Below, in pieces: positions 19,091 to 30,300 of a DNA stretch of 64,000 nt; the first letter of the stretch is position 1; each line of letters begins with the position of its first letter. This DNA comes from Alloalcanivorax venustensis ISO4. GTDB lineage: Bacteria > Pseudomonadota > Gammaproteobacteria > Pseudomonadales > Alcanivoracaceae. The DNA is taken from positions 144,701 to 208,700 of the forward strand of contig NZ_ARXR01000002.1 of the NCBI RefSeq assembly GCF_015356855.1, read 5' to 3'. Below the pieces are notes generated by a model. It was not told where the DNA came from. It was given only the letters and a program-made list of their open reading frames with translations, and searched no databases. The position numbers were made by a program, and so were the translations under genes.

Positions 19091-19117
19091 AGGGCGCCCC
19101 CTTGGGGCGCCCTTTTT
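19091..19117 (+). terminator. Terminator between the two DING-like genes
   Basis: The perfect stem AGGGCGCCCC/GGGGCGCCCT with a 3-base loop and five T residues lies 21 bases after copy 1 and 24 bases before copy 2. No separate promoter for copy 2 is evident, so it may reduce copy 2 expression by partial termination. Confidence 0.85.
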
Positions 19118-19140
19118 ATGTATAAAAAGGAGAAATAATC

Positions 19141-20424
19141 ATGAAAACCATCATCAAGAAGGCAGCCCTGGCCGCCGCGATCATCAGCGCACCTCTGGCC
19201 GCTTCCGCGACCGACCTGGTAGGCGGCGGCGCCTCTCTGCCGGCCCTGGCTTACGTGGGCGATAACTTCACTGTCACCAACCCGCGGTCTCGCCTGTCCA
19301 CCGATGCAGGCCTGTTCGCAGGTTTCGATAGCAGCTTTAACCCCTATCAACAAACCACTATCACTAGCGGTTCTATCTTTGACGCTTTCCAAATCATCAA
19401 CCCCTCACACACCGCCTCTTACTGCCAGACCGGCAGCAGCACCGGCAAGCGGGTTCTGGTAGGCGCCAACGCCCTGAACGCCGACGGCGCCTGCCGTGAC
19501 TACAGCGCCAGCCCGGTGGGCTTCAGCGCGCCGGCCGGCCAGACCGACCCGGATTTCGTCAGTTCAGGTGCTCCCTTGACCGCCAACGAAGTGACCGCCT
19601 TCCTGAACGGCCCGCGCGCCAACCGCCAGAATCTGGTGCAGGTCCCCGCCCTGAGCACTCTGATCGCACTGCCGCTGAATCTGGGCAACGATGTGTTCGG
19701 CAACCCGATCAGCCGTCCCAACCTGAGCAACGCCCAGGTGTGCGACATCTTCTCAGGCAGTGCCACCAGCTGGGATCAGATCAACCCCACCTGGCCCAGC
19801 CAACCGATCAATGTGGTCTACCGTTCCGACCGCAGCGGGGTCACCTTCGCCTTTACTCAGTATCTGGCTGCCGTCTGTAACGGCTCCCAGGTCATCTTCA
19901 TTACCCATGAAGACTTCACCACCGCCGCACCAGTGGGTAACTACGCCATCGCCACGCCGAAATATGGAGAATTCAATATCACTGATCAACTGTCCACATC
20001 CAGTTGGTCCATCGGCTACGCTGGGATAGGCAGTGTGCTGGCCGAGCAAGGCCTGGACTACGCCGACGTGGAAGGCGAGGACCCGGCCAACACCACGCAT
20101 ATCGCCTACGACAGCAGTGACCTGCTGACCGGCCAGGTACTGGGCGACATCAACCCATTCACCGGCCTGCCGCAGCCCCAGCCGGTCTCCGGCATAGACA
20201 GCGACTGTATACTGATGATTGATCCATTCGCTCAGCTCACCGGCGCCTACCCAATTCACGCCGTAATCAATTTGTTGGTTTACACCGACGGCAACACCGA
20301 TCCCCAGGCGCTGGAAGATCTGGTGGACACCGTGGTCAACGGCAGTAGCACCCTGCCCACCGGCTTTGCTCGCCTGGCCGTCGGCGCCACGGCATCCAGC
20401 ACCGCCGCTTCCTGCATCAACTGA
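19141..20424 (+). CDS. DING/PstS-like secreted protein, copy 2 (diverged binding loop)
   Basis: A 427-residue tandem paralogue of the upstream gene, near-identical in signal peptide and in the central block from SYCQTG to the hinge. It has diverged after residue 45 and in the C-terminal lobe. In the phosphate loop, GSGTT has become RSGVT (residues 231-235), so the threonine equivalent to PstS Thr141 is Val and the preceding Gly is Arg; the earlier GSGTGK is GSSTGK. It may bind a different anion or have lost binding. It has a good AAGGAG ribosome site and follows an intrinsic terminator. Confidence 0.8.
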   Translation: MKTIIKKAALAAAIISAPLAASATDLVGGGASLPALAYVGDNFTVTNPRSRLSTDAGLFAGFDSSFNPYQQTTITSGSIFDAFQIINPSHTASYCQTGSSTGKRVLVGANALNADGACRDYSASPVGFSAPAGQTDPDFVSSGAPLTANEVTAFLNGPRANRQNLVQVPALSTLIALPLNLGNDVFGNPISRPNLSNAQVCDIFSGSATSWDQINPTWPSQPINVVYRSDRSGVTFAFTQYLAAVCNGSQVIFITHEDFTTAAPVGNYAIATPKYGEFNITDQLSTSSWSIGYAGIGSVLAEQGLDYADVEGEDPANTTHIAYDSSDLLTGQVLGDINPFTGLPQPQPVSGIDSDCILMIDPFAQLTGAYPIHAVINLLVYTDGNTDPQALEDLVDTVVNGSSTLPTGFARLAVGATASSTAASCIN

Positions 20425-20451
20425 TCGCAAGATCAACGCACGCCAGTGCGG

Positions 20452-20477
20452 AGGGCGCCCACCCGGCGCCCTTTTTT
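20452..20477 (+). terminator. Terminator after the second DING-like gene
   Basis: The stem AGGGCGCC/GGCGCCCT with loop CACCC and six T residues lies 28 bases after the stop, in the gap before the opposite-strand luxR-type gene. Confidence 0.88.
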
Positions 20478-20495
20478 ATTTTGTGCGGGTAAGGT

Positions 20496-21284
20496 TTAAG
20501 AAACCGGGCCCGCTTCGTTACCCAGCGGTAGTGTGCAAGCGTAAAGCTGGCGGGAAAGCAGCGCTTTGGTGATGGCGTGCTGGCGGTTGCGGGCGTGGAG
20601 TTTTTCGCAGGCGCGGTGGATATGGTTGGAGACGGTGCGTTCGCTGATGCCCAGCAGTGCCCCGATTTCGGCATTGCTAAGACCTTCGCTAGCGCCACGC
20701 AGGCAGGCCCGTTCCCGCTCATCAAGGGGCTCCGAGGAAACGTCATCCGCGGACAACGGCTTTTTGCCCAACCTCCGGGTCTTGTCCAGCACCACCCGCC
20801 CCAACAGGGTGGCGTAGGGCAGGTACTGACGAATGTGCGCCCAGGCGGACTCGTCATCGCGGTCCAACGCCAGATCCAGCCAGGCCAGGGCGCCGTAGCC
20901 TTGCAGTAACGGCACGGTACAGCCGCTGCGCATGCCGCGCCGGACCCGCCGGTTCATCGCTGCCCGGAAGATACGGCCCTGGTATTCAGGGCGGCTCATT
21001 AGCGAACGCCAGTCCATCGGCAGGGTTTCATTGATCGCGTATTGAGCGAGCGGGTCGTTGACGATCACGTTATCAACGGAAGCCGGTGCGGCCTGCTTGC
21101 GGGACGGCAGGTTGTGCAGCACCGCCGTGCAGGCGCCGTCGGACTCCACGGTGTGGCAGGTAAATACATAGTAGCGAAAGCCGTGGGCTTCCAGCAGATA
21201 GCTCAGCCCGGCCCGCAGCCGGCCCAGGGTGGTGACCCGCGCCAGGGAGAGAATCTGGTCGGTGGTATCGCGCTCGTAGAACAT
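20496..21284 (-). CDS. LuxR-family regulator (solo, autoinducer-binding domain plus GerE HTH)
   Basis: A 262-residue transcription factor. Residues about 20-170 match the autoinducer-binding domain and about 188-250 the GerE helix-turn-helix (LSNAEIGALLGISERTVSNHI). The conserved Asp-Pro (NDP), the following Trp and the SGCTVPLLQGYG segment are kept. The usual Trp/Tyr pair upstream of the Asp-Pro that packs against acyl-homoserine lactones appears absent (NLPSRKQAAPASVDNVIVNDP region). No luxI-type synthase is in the window. Placed between the DING pair and tpsA, it may regulate either; its ligand is unknown. Confidence 0.82.
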   Translation of the reverse strand: MFYERDTTDQILSLARVTTLGRLRAGLSYLLEAHGFRYYVFTCHTVESDGACTAVLHNLPSRKQAAPASVDNVIVNDPLAQYAINETLPMDWRSLMSRPEYQGRIFRAAMNRRVRRGMRSGCTVPLLQGYGALAWLDLALDRDDESAWAHIRQYLPYATLLGRVVLDKTRRLGKKPLSADDVSSEPLDERERACLRGASEGLSNAEIGALLGISERTVSNHIHRACEKLHARNRQHAITKALLSRQLYACTLPLGNEAGPVS

Positions 21285-21308
21285 CCTTGTCGTTCCCTTT
21301 TTATTGGC

Positions 21309-21379
21309 CCGGTTCTTTTAATGAGTACCGGTCGCGCGTCTCCGCCGACGACGCTTGGGCCGTCGGCGGAAAGAACCGG
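21309..21379 (-). repeat. Nested inverted repeat after tpsA
   Basis: The outer arms CCGGTTCTTT (21309-21318) and AAAGAACCGG (21370-21379) enclose inner arms CCGCCGACG (21342-21350) and CGTCGGCGG (21361-21369). It lies between the tpsA stop and the luxR-type start. With no T tract after it, it may be an RNA-stabilising or Rho-linked 3' structure, or an operator for the LuxR-type gene. Confidence 0.5.
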
Positions 21380-21396
21380 TGTACCGGGCGGATGAA

Positions 21397-24300
21397 TCAA
21401 AGCATGCTGCGGCGCTCCGCGTCGGTGAGGGCCGCGCCCTGCTCTTCGGACAATTCGCCGGCGCCGAGCACCCGCACCACGCCGTCAGGCCGGTAGTCGG
21501 GCGCGCCGGCGTTGCGATCCTGTTCCGGCACCAGCCGCTCCTGGCCGTAGCCGAGAATTTCGACCGTGATCACCGAGGGGCGATTACCCCGGTCGCCGCG
21601 GCTCACCTGCTCCGCCGCCTGCACCGCACTGTTGGCGGCGTTGGTGGCATTGGTGAGCGCGCCCACATTGACGCTGGCCACCGCCGGAAGGCCGGTGGAT
21701 TCCCCCTGTACCTGGATGTTTTCCGCGTTGACCACCTGCAGGGCGGCGATGTTCACGTCACCGGAGACGCGAATACCCGCTTCGCCGGCGTCGATCACGC
21801 CCAGCGGCGCGATCAGGTCGATGTCGCCGGGCGGCACCTCGGGAATCGGCGCCAGGGTGGCGATGCCGGCGCCGGTGGTGGGCGCCACCGGCGACAGGCT
21901 CACATTGCCGATATCGTCATAGACGCGGCGCGGCGGCGTGTACACCAGGGTGGTCTTGGCGCCACGGCCGGCGTTGATATCGCCGGCGGCGGACCAGGCG
22001 AAGATGTCCCCACCATAGGTGGTGAAAATGCGCGACAGGCCCAGGGCGATGTCGCCCTGGCTGTACATCTGGATGTCGCCGCTGCCCTGGGTGAGCACGC
22101 CGTTGTCACCGCCCGCCGGGCGCACCCCTTCCACGCCCACGATCAGGTCGCCGCCGGGCACCAGCATCCGGATATCGCCGCCGCCCTCGGTGCGCACCAG
22201 ACCGGAGTTCTGGCCGGTGGAGAACATGGTGTAATCACCTTCGTAGCCGGAGGTGCCCGCCTCGCTGTCCGCTCGGGGCAGGAAGGTGGCGATGGCCCGG
22301 CGGCCGCGCAGGTAGCTGCCGGTACGGTCGCCGTCCGGGTCGTTGTACTCCCGGCCGCCGGCGCGCAGTTCCGCGTAGTACAGCTCGCGCAGGAAGATGC
22401 GCTGCTGCTCCGGCGACAGCGCCTCGAAATAGGCCAGGGCGGTGGTGCCTTCCAGGGCCGTGTCGCCGTAGCGAGCCTCCAGCCAGTCGCGCAGCTCCTG
22501 GTCGTAGACCTTGACCACCTTGTCAGGCTGGTCCGCCAGGGGCCGGCCCGGATCGGCCAGATTAGCCGGGTTCAGGTAGGCGTCGATCAGGGACTGGTAG
22601 TCCGGGCCGTCCGCGCCCATACCCACATTGATGGCGATGTCCGCACCGCTGCCCACATTGTCGGACTGGCCGGCCATGCTGCGCACCCAGCCCCGGTCCG
22701 CCTGGTAGAAGTTGCGACCGGCGGTCACTTCCAGGGTGCCCGGGCCCACGGCCACGGCGTCGATAAAGATCAGGTCCCTGCCAGCTTCGATCAAAGATAT
22801 GTCCGTGGCGGCATTGTGGCCGAGAACCGATGCCCTCTCATGCCCGATGGAGCCAGAGGTATTCTGACCGAAAGCCACGATGTCGCGACCGGCACGAACC
22901 CAGGCGGGACGCCCCAACAGCGACGGCAGGTTGTCATCGGGATTGCTGAGATAGCCGTACATCAGGTTATAGATGTCCCCCTCCACGGCGTAGAAACGGG
23001 CGGGCGCCAGCCCGGCCACGCCCCGGGCGTCCGGGTGAGCGTCGATGCCCAACCCCAGGTGGTAGATGGAATCCGCCGCCAGCAACTCCACGGCTCCCTC
23101 AAGGGAGGCGCGCACCACCGCATCCTGGGCCGTGGGACTACTACCGGCTCCATAAAGGGAACCTTCCCCGGCCACCAGACTCAGGGTGGAGGGCGCTTGA
23201 CCTCCGGTCAGTGTCACGTCGCCGCCGGCGGAGAAGGCGGCGATCCCGCTCTGGTCCTGCCGGATGTCCACGCCCATGCTCGCCAGCGGATCGCGGGTGG
23301 AAAGCACCTGGTCCCCCACGCTGAGCAGCCGGGCCGAGGCGTCGCCAACAGCGACGTTAAGACGACCGTAGGGGTCTGTCGGAGCCCGGGCGATCAGATC
23401 GTCCGGCCTGGGGTCGACATTGTTTGACGACGGCGACTCAAAGGTCTGCCAGGTCTGCCCGATTCCCCCGGCCCGCACCTGAATATCGCCGCGAAGGTTA
23501 TTCACGCTGCTGGCACCCGACGTTCCTCGCACCGGGTTGACGGAGCCGCCGGCGTCAATACGCAGCTCCCCGCCACCAAACTGGGTGATGCCGCCGTCCG
23601 CATCACGCCAACCACTGGCGCCCACCGCCACGTTCAGGCCACCGTTAATACTGGTCTGATCCCGGTTGGCGCCCAGATGGCGGCCGGCGGCCAGGGTCAC
23701 ATTGCCGCCGCCCAGGGCGCCAATGCCTTGGAAAACGGCCAGCACCGGCTGGGATCCGTTGAAGGAGAGATCGGAAGGCATATAGGTCCCGGAGTGCATC
23801 CACCAGGCGGCCTGCTCGCCGGAGGCGGGGGCGTCGTCCGCCCACAGCCAGCGGGACGCGGGCAGGTCACCACTGCTGTGCCCGATCAGATCGCGGCCGG
23901 CGCTGACCAGGACGTCACCGCCGCCGGTGAGGAAGCCCGCCTGTACCTCGGTGACCGCCGCGGAACTTTCGTAATTATCGTAGCCATTCCGCAGATCGCC
24001 ACCATCCGGCCGACCGACCTGGGGCGTCTCATCAGTGGGCAAGGCGCCACCGGCAGTGTAGACCGCGAACGCGGAATCCTGGCGATAGTCCCGGGCGGCG
24101 ATCAGCTCCAGGTCGCCGGAGCCGGTGCGGATCACGCTGACGGCCTCGGTCGCTTCGCTGGTGTTCCGCAACACTTCCGGCGACGCGGTGTTATCCAGTA
24201 TCAGATCCCCGGCCACGGCGCCGGCCCGCACCGCCCGGCGGCTGGCGGAGGCCAGATCGGCGCCGCCCACCAGACGGATATCCCAGGATTCACGACCCCG

Positions 24301-27300
24301 TTCCAGCACCGGGGCCAACGCCGGAACATTCTGGGTCTCTTGCTCAGCGGTCTGGAGCCCCGTGAGATACGTGCCCTGAGGCAGAACCGTACCTGCGGGC
24401 AGTCGCTTGGCCACCCTGTCCTCATTGGCGATATTGACAGTGTAGATAGAAAGATCCGTTCCGGCGGGCATAGGCCGAGGTTCAATGCGAACCGCGCGGG
24501 GAAATACAAAACCAGGGGCAAACCGGGTCCCCGACGGAGCTGTAAAATTAGAAAGGGAAGTGCCCGCTGGCACGCGCCCCGGGCCATACACAATACCCGT
24601 TCGGGCATCCATGACCTCGTAAGGCAGGAACATATCAGCCGTTAGCGTATGATTAATCAAGCGGGGAGAGCTAAGCGATATGACCTCTTCACTGACGGAT
24701 TGTCCGCTCTTGATGTATAACGTTGACGGGACCACATCAAAGGGCAGCACCCCTTCCACGTAGCGATCGAAGGTCCAACCGGCTTTCAATATTAGCTCTT
24801 CCGGCAACATAAATGAGCGTGCCAGCCTGCCGTCGCTGGTGACCAGTCCCGGCTCAAGCTCGTAGTCGAGATAATAGGCGGTATCCGGACTGCTCAACGG
24901 CACACCGAAGCCGTCGCTGATCGTGCCGTTCACGGTAAGGTCGCCGCCGGCCCGCAGAGTGAACACACCGGCGGTACCGGAACCTCTTACATTCGGGTCC
25001 ACATCCGGTCCGTAGCGGTAGTTCGCCAGATCCAGGTCGCCGTCCAGGCGCAGGTTGCCGTGCTCCGTGGAGGAGACGATCTCCACGCCGGGCCGCAACT
25101 GGAAACCTTCGCCGGCGGCGTCGCGCAGGCCGGCCAGCCGCTCCATCAACTGGGCATTGGCAAGCGCGCCGTTGACGAAAGCGTTGCTGTCTCCATGGAT
25201 GCCATCCATATAGGTCTCGTCGACCACCTGGGTGGTGTCGTCTTCCGGGTCCAGCGGCGCGTCGTCGTAGGTCCAGAAGCCGTTGACCGCCAACCGTTTG
25301 GCGCCGCGCACGGTGAGCGGACCGTCGGCGTCCACCGCCACGTCGTCGCCCTGCTTGCCGCCCAGGCGGGGGGCGTTGAGATTGATCACGCCGCGCGCCT
25401 CACCGCCGGCGCTCACATCCAGGGTGGCGCCGTCCGCCAGCACCAGGCGGCCGCCCCGGGTGGTCAGATCCAGGGTGGCCCGGTTGCTGCCTTCGATGGC
25501 GCCGCCGTGGCTGTCACGTTTGAGCGTGTCGCCGCTGGCGTCGAGCACCGCGTCGCTCTCGATGGTGAGGTCGTCGCGGGCGGCCAGCCGCAGACTGCCG
25601 GCGTACTCGCCGCCGGCGCGCACCGTGCCGGCCACGGTGAGGCTGCCGCCGTCGGCGGTCACCGACAGATGGCGCGCCTGCAGTTCGTCGCCGATGACCA
25701 GATCGCCGCTGCCCAGGGTAAAGTCCCGGCGGTAGTCGAAGCCGCCGTCGCCGAGCCGCTGGTTGAGGCCGACGAAGTCGAGGATGGTCAGGCCTTCAAC
25801 CTGAATCGAGCCGCCCTCGAAGCCGTTGTCCGACTGATCCCCGGCGCGGGCGATCAGGTCACCTTCGAGCGCCACCTGGCCGTTGGCGGCGGTGGCCTTG
25901 ACGGTGCCGGCGTCACTGCCCCGGGCGGATACGTCCAGGGTGGCGCCGGCAGCCTGGCGCACATCGCCCTGACGGCTTTCCAGCACGACATCGCCGCCGA
26001 AGCTGTGGCGGGTCACATCGAAGAAGGTCACTTCCCGGCCGGCGACATCGAGCACGCTGCCTTCGGTGAGTTCCACGTCTTCGTCGGCGTGGATTTCGAT
26101 GCGGCCGCTGGGGGCGGCCACGGTGCCGTCGATGCGCACCCGGTTGCCGTCCAGGGTCAGGCGACCGCCCAGATCCAGGCTGCTCCGGTCCACCGGTTCG
26201 GCGCCCTCCGGCCGTGCCACGGTCAAATCACCGCCGCTGCGGAAGGTCATGTCGGAACGGGCCTGGCCGGTGAGCACCGGCGCGTTCAGGGTCAGGTTGC
26301 CACCCTGGTACTGCCCGTCCCCCAGGTCGCGCTGATACACGGAGACCGCGCCTTCCCGTTCGCTGGTGATCCGTTGCGTCGCGTTGAACTCGACGTCCTG
26401 GAAACCGAGCATCAGCCGGTCCAGGCTCAGGTTGGCGGTCTCGTCGACCACCGGGCCGTTGAAGCCGAACACCACTTCATTGGCGTCCACCCGGAAGCCG
26501 CCGGTGCCGGTACCGGCGCCACCCTCGATCACCGGGCCCGGCTCCGCCGCCACCGGTTTCGGGTTCCCCCGTTGACCTTCCATGAACCCCAAGCCACTCC
26601 AGGTGAACCGATCAGTGCGCAGGGTGGCGGTATCGCCCTCGCCGCCCAGGCCATAGATCGCCGGGGTAATAAACCGCAGATCGGCGCTGGACTCACCGGT
26701 GGCGGGATCGAAGGTATTCAGGCTCACCGGGCCGAAGAAATTAATGGAATTGGAGGCCTGGAAGCTCAGACTCTCGATGCCGGGGCCCTCGGCGGGGCGC
26801 AGCAGGCCATCCAGAATCGCCTGGGTCAGGCGCCAGCCACTGGACAGCACGCCGTCGGTGGCGGCCTGATCCAGGGCGCCATCCGTACCCACGTTGACGC
26901 TCTCCACGCCCAGCAGCAGGTCGCGGGCGCCCACGGCGATCTCACCGATTTCGGCACCGCCGGGGGCCAGCAGCGCCACCGAGCCCTCGCCGAACAGGCC
27001 GGCGCCGTCCTCCACGCGCAGGCCGCCCTCGCCCTGGACACCGCTGAACGTCATCAGGTCGTTGCCCACCGCCAACAGGGACTGGTCCTCGTTGGGGTTC
27101 AGAACCATACCGTTATCGGCGGTCCATCCCGCCGAGCCGCGCCCCCGGGTATCAATGGTGGCGCCGGATTCGACCACCACCGAAGTCTCTTCACCGTTGC
27201 CGGCCAGCAGCACCGCCGCCGCGTTCAGTGACGAGCCGGAACGCACGATTACCGAGTTGCCCGGCTCCGTATAACCATCGGTGTCGCTGGTACCCAGGCC

Positions 27301-30300
27301 CAGCACCGTGGCGCCCAGGCTGTTCAGGTCGTCGTCCCGCAGGCTGATGCGGCCGGCGTCCGCCTGACCCGGCTCGCTGATTACTTCCAGGGCGCCGCCG
27401 TGGAACCCCACCAGGCCGCCGGTGCCGCCTTCGGCACGCTCGTTGCGCAACTCACCATTGAAGCGGAACGCCTCCGGATTGGCCGGGTCCGAGTAGCCAA
27501 AGTCGAACAGCAGCGGCCGCATGTCCTCGGGAATCAGGTTACTAAGCCGGGCGACTCCGAATTCCGCTGATTGCTCCGCCACCCACCGGGTCAGGGAGGT
27601 CTCGTTGTACTCCCCGTAACGGCGCACCTCGGTGCCGGCCATGATGGTGGCCCGACGCGGCTGTCGCGCGATCGCCCCCGTATTGGCCAGGCCGGTGTAA
27701 ACGTCCGCGTTGTACAGCCCCGGGGCGGCGCCGGCGGTAACGCCGAGCCGCTGTGTCGCCGCCCCGCCCAGCTCCACCCGGTAGCCGCCGGGCATCATGG
27801 CGTACTCGGCGGGCAGCAGGGTGTAGGTGCCCGCCGGCAGCCCGGGCACGCCGGCGTCAATGGTGATCTGTCGGCCCACCTGGCCGGTGGCGGGCAGCCC
27901 CGGGTCCAACGGTGCCGCCGCTCCGTTCATCGAGGGCAGGATGGCATAGACTTCCCGATCGGAGCCGCCGGAATGCCAAGGGGCGGCGTTGGCCAGGGCC
28001 GTATCGAGGATGTCCACGGAGCCGCTGGCCCCGTTGCTGAACCCCAGCCGCCAAAGAGTGCCGCCGGCGGAGGTGTCGACCACGGCGCCCTCTTCCGCCA
28101 TGAAGGTGGCGGTGCCGAAGCGGATGCCACCGCCAGTGCGTTGAGCCTGTTGACTGCCGGTCAACCCGGGCACATCGAAATCGATTTCCTCACCGTTGTA
28201 GAAATAGTTGATGCCGTCCGTGGTGTAGCCGTACGGCAGGGTCAGGCCCGCCGCGCTGATTGAGGTCACGCTGCCTTCTTGCAACACAGCGTCGGATGCG
28301 ACATCCCCCAACGTGGAGTTAATGGCGATTTCCGACAGGAAGCTGCCGCCCAGCGAGGGCCGGTCTCCGCCGATGTAGATTGATCCCAAAGGAGCCAGTA
28401 AAGCGCCGCCCTGCTCGATCCGTGGCGCACGAAGGGCGACGGCCCCGAATACCGAAGGCGGCGGAGACGGGTCCCCCGTCCCCCGGCGTTGAATGCGCAG
28501 CAGCGCCCCCTCCAACGGATCGCCGGAGAGATCCCCCGCCACCGCCACGCCTACTTGAATCGCATTCTGGCTATGGGTCACCGGGTACAATCGTTCAGCG
28601 ATCAAGGTCAGTTCCCGGTCCGCAACCATGGACACGTTATCCAGCCGCATATCTCCCCGGCTATCCAGCCGGATGTCGGCAAAACCGGGGAGATCCACCG
28701 TTTCGGTACCGCTCAGAAGGTCCCGGCTGCCGCGACCGCCGAACGTCAAGAGCCCTCTCCCCAGATCAATCAGGTCCGCCCGCACCGAAAGCCGGCTGTT
28801 CTCACCGGTTAAACGAGAGAGAGCGTCCACATTACCGTGGTTAAAAGCGAAAACCGGCCCCGGATTGTTGCCTGATCCCAGCCCTTCGGGTGTGGCGGTG
28901 CGCCCGGACAAATTAACGTAGGGTGCCGACAGTTCCACATTGATATCAGGGTTTTCCGGCGCGGCGCCGATAACGGTGGCGCCCAGGGCGATTTTCCGGT
29001 CCAGCGAGAGGCTGGTGTCGCCTTCGAACAGGATGGCATCACGGGCCCAAACGGAAAGACCGTCCACGCCCCAGTCCGCCAGGTCGTCGGTGGCCAGCCG
29101 GGCCTCGCCGTAGCGCAGGCCGGCATTGCCGGGGCCCGGCTCGATGTCCTCCGGCATGCCGGAACTCAGTTGCTCGCCCAGAACGATGTTGCGCAGCCCG
29201 GCTTGGCGCTCGTCACCGCTGTTCGATGGCAACAGCACGGTTTCCAGCATCAGCTCCAGGTCGCCCCCGGCGGCGCCCTCACCGCCGGCCTGGCCGCGCA
29301 GCTCGCCATCGAAGTAGATGCCGGCGTTGGAGCGCATCGCCAGCCCACCGGCGTTGCTCGCCACCGTGGTGGGCCGGTCGCCGCCCAAGTCCAGATCGGC
29401 CCGGGTGCCGGACACATCGATCACGGCGCCGTCGCGGACAACAATGAAACGATTGTTGATCTCATAGATGCCGTTATCGTTGAGTTCGTCCGGCGCCAGG
29501 CTGCCCAGGGTCACACGACCGCCGTCCAACACCTCGCCGTAGCGCCGGCCTCGGCCGTCGGTGGCCGCGTAGGCGAAGCCGGAGGCGTCCAGCAGCGCCT
29601 GCTCACCGATCCAGATGGACTCCCCCAGGGACTGGCTTTGCGTGACGCCGTCGGTCTCCGGGTTGAGGATGTCAATGCGGCCGCCGCGGGCCCGCAGGGT
29701 GCCTTCCACGGTGGTCTGGCCACCACTGAGCGTGATCGACTGGCCCGGGTCGACCTGGACCGTCGCCCCTTCGCTGATCGCGATGGCGCTGGGCCGGCGC
29801 TGGCTCTCGGACTTCAGGGTCAGGCTGGCGCCGTCCCGACGCACCACCCGTCTCTCCTCCGGGAGCGCCTGATACAGCGGTGGTGTCCAGACTTCCAGCG
29901 CCGCATCGCGATCCACCGCATTAATGATCCCGGGCCGGTAACGGTACACCGGCATGGCCACGTCGATGCTGGCGCCCTCGGTGACATGCACACCGCGATG
30001 ACCGTTGACCTCATAGTTCGAAAAGCCGTTTTGGAAGTATTCCGGAGCCAGGGTGGAAACCGCTTCCACCCTCACGTCTCTATCCAGAACGATGCCGGCA
30101 CCCAGGGTCTGACCCGGCGAGAAGACCGCGTCCACCGGCAGGGGCGTGCCGGCTTGCGCCACGGCCATGCTTTCCGCGACGGGCAGCCCCTGCGGGAACA
30201 CATCGGCGGGCACCACATAATCCGGCGCCGGCGACCCCTGGGTGACGGTAATGGTGGCGCCGGCGGGGACCGTCGCCCCGCCCTGGTACACCGAGCCGCC

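Noticed and set aside
17768..20424. Part of a Pst phosphate ABC transporter
   Set aside because: No pstC, pstA, pstB or phoU genes adjoin the pair, and the mature N-terminus and tandem arrangement fit secreted DING-like proteins better.
21309..21379. Intrinsic terminator for tpsA
   Set aside because: The hairpin is strong, but the minus-strand T tract that should follow is absent, so I list it only as an inverted repeat.
20496..21396. A quorum-sensing pair
   Set aside because: No LuxI-type synthase gene or frame is present near the LuxR-type gene.
21397..22500. Contact-dependent inhibition (CdiA-type) toxin at the C-terminus of TpsA
   Set aside because: No VENN-type motif, no variable toxin domain and no small immunity gene follow. 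The downstream gene is an opposite-strand-free LuxR-type regulator and the end has the standard FHA-family look.
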